From Pseudomonadota bacterium (GTDB taxonomy: Bacteria > Pseudomonadota > Alphaproteobacteria > Dongiales > Dongiaceae), in assembly GCA_021792365.1 (NCBI GenBank), contig JAJYUT010000005.1:248001-312000 (forward strand): 64,000 nt of DNA, read 5' to 3'. Below are positions 63,457-64,000 of the stretch, in pieces. Position numbers and translations under genes: made by a program. Each line of letters opens with the position of its first letter. Position 1 is the stretch's first letter. Under the pieces are notes generated by a model. The model worked only from the letters and a program-made list of their open reading frames with translations, was not told the origin of the DNA and did not search any database.

Positions 63457-63516
63457 CGGTTCCCTCCGAACTTATCAACCGCGGGCCAACCCCGGACGAG
63501 CGCCTGTTGGCTCCGC

Positions 63517-63559
63517 AAAAAAGGGAGAGCGGCGGGCGAGGAATACCAGCCCGCCGCTC
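63517..63559 (-). terminator. Terminator after the first pilin gene
   Basis: GAGCGGCGGGC (63527-63537) and GCCCGCCGCTC (63549-63559) form an 11-bp perfect stem; on the minus strand it is followed by TCCCTTTTTTGC. This is a textbook intrinsic terminator 38 bp after the first flp stop. It means the two pilin genes are mostly transcribed separately or with attenuation between them. Confidence 0.85.
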
Positions 63560-63597
63560 GCCACGTAACTCAGCCCACCGGCGGGTGGGCCAGCCCG

Positions 63598-63774
63598 TTA
63601 CTGGTTCACGGACTCCAGCGTCGTGCCGACGTGATTGAACACGGCCGACAGCTGAGTGCCGACCAGCATCACGGCACCGATGATGACCACCGAGATCAGA
63701 CCGGCGATCAGACCGTATTCGATGGCCGTGGCGCCGTTCTCGTCCTTGCGCAGCTTGCGGAAGAAGCGAAGCAT
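63598..63774 (-). CDS. flp: Flp-type pilin, first copy
   Basis: A 58-residue Flp prepilin: MLRFFRKLRKDENGATAIEY, then GLIAGLISVVIIGAVMLVG. Peptidase cleavage is after G in ENG|ATAIEYG, with E at +5; the tail is QLSAVFNHVGTTLESVNQ. It is the major pilin candidate, being closest to the promoter and having a strong Shine-Dalgarno (GGAGGAA) 5-9 nt upstream. Basic leader and short hydrophobic helix match the Tad family. Followed by an intrinsic terminator. Confidence 0.93.
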   Translation of the reverse strand: MLRFFRKLRKDENGATAIEYGLIAGLISVVIIGAVMLVGTQLSAVFNHVGTTLESVNQ

Positions 63775-63840
63775 CGTTTAGTTCCTCCTAATCGACGTGG
63801 CGCCCCGACGGCGACCACTTCCCACTCCACCCATGCGGCA

Positions 63841-64000
63841 TCGGATTCTTTTTGCCGCCGAATGTCACATGAGCAAATAAATGAACTGGCACATTAACAC
63901 AAGTAAATATCTGAACTGTTCGCAATGATTTATTTTAGATAACGTCGATAAACTTGAATTTGTTCTGTATTACGCAGAAACAAAGAAACTGTATACTTGA
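63841..64000 (-). promoter_or_regulatory. AT-rich upstream region of the flp gene
   Basis: The last 160 bp of the window are sharply AT-rich compared with the rest and lie upstream of flp. A direct repeat, AAATAAAT-GAACTG (63875-63888) and AAGTAAATAT-CTGAACTG (63901-63918), suggests paired regulator sites. It probably holds the flp promoter, with a 5' untranslated leader of about 100 bases. The promoter itself could not be assigned with confidence. Confidence 0.45.

Overview
The window is GC-rich chromosomal DNA, almost certainly from an alphaproteobacterium of the rhizobial type (Hyphomicrobiales or a close relative). The evidence is the near-complete resemblance of the fructose transporter to rhizobial FrcB/FrcC/FrcA, the proteobacterial two-domain IolC, the Caulobacter/rhizobium-style Tad (cpa/tad) pilus locus, alphaproteobacterial palindromic intergenic repeats, and many GTG/TTG starts. 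I cannot name the genus. There are no rRNA, tRNA, CRISPR, prophage or insertion-sequence genes that I can recognise.

Layout. 1-7.0 kb: end of a surface glycosyltransferase gene, remnants of a decayed ABC ATPase/2-hydroxyacid dehydrogenase pair, a fuculose-phosphate-type aldolase, a HAD phosphatase, a TetR regulator with a clear operator, a methyltransferase, a GlxA-type AraC regulator and galM. 7.1-19.6 kb: a GntR-headed operon for a sugar/sugar acid, with its own ABC importer, a lactonase, two unrelated dehydratases (IlvD type and UxaA type), an FAH-family hydrolase, an SDR dehydrogenase and a 3-hydroxyisobutyrate-type reductase. 19.7-29.9 kb: myo-inositol catabolism (iolCDEB, iolG, an RpiR regulator and a second Gfo/Idh dehydrogenase) with an HxlR/GST pair in the middle. 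29.9-36.4 kb: a large MscS channel, then an L-fucose oxidation operon (dehydrogenase, lactonase, FAH hydrolase, L-fuconate dehydratase). 37.7-42.4 kb: frcBCA fructose importer and its ROK regulator. 42.4-51.4 kb: mixed housekeeping and accessory genes (a 23-residue membrane protein, a MetA homologue, an FGGY kinase, three acetyltransferase-type genes counting the one at 36.6 kb, LysR/hydroxypyruvate isomerase, a fatty acid desaturase, a cold-shock protein). 51.5-63.8 kb: Tad pilus assembly locus, including two short Flp pilin genes, each followed by a strong terminator.

How it works together. The first 43 kb is a sugar-catabolic island. The GntR operon and the fucose operon both follow the logic aldose -> lactone -> aldonate -> 2-keto-3-deoxy acid -> 2,4-diketo acid -> pyruvate plus a small acid, and they appear to share steps: the fucose operon lacks the 2-keto-3-deoxy-L-fuconate dehydrogenase, while the SDR in the GntR operon is a close match to that family. 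The Tad locus runs flp, flp, cpaA, then cpaB-C-D-E-F(tadA)-tadB-tadC on the minus strand, with tadD and a stand-alone pilus N-domain protein divergent beyond tadC.

The strongest points for follow-up are the double-dehydratase operon, the enzyme sharing between two sugar operons, a shared motif at both inositol promoters, a MetA homologue with an altered acyl-specificity motif, the tiny membrane protein, and a stem-loop repeat between frcB and frcC. I saw no convincing wholly new defence or mobile system here.
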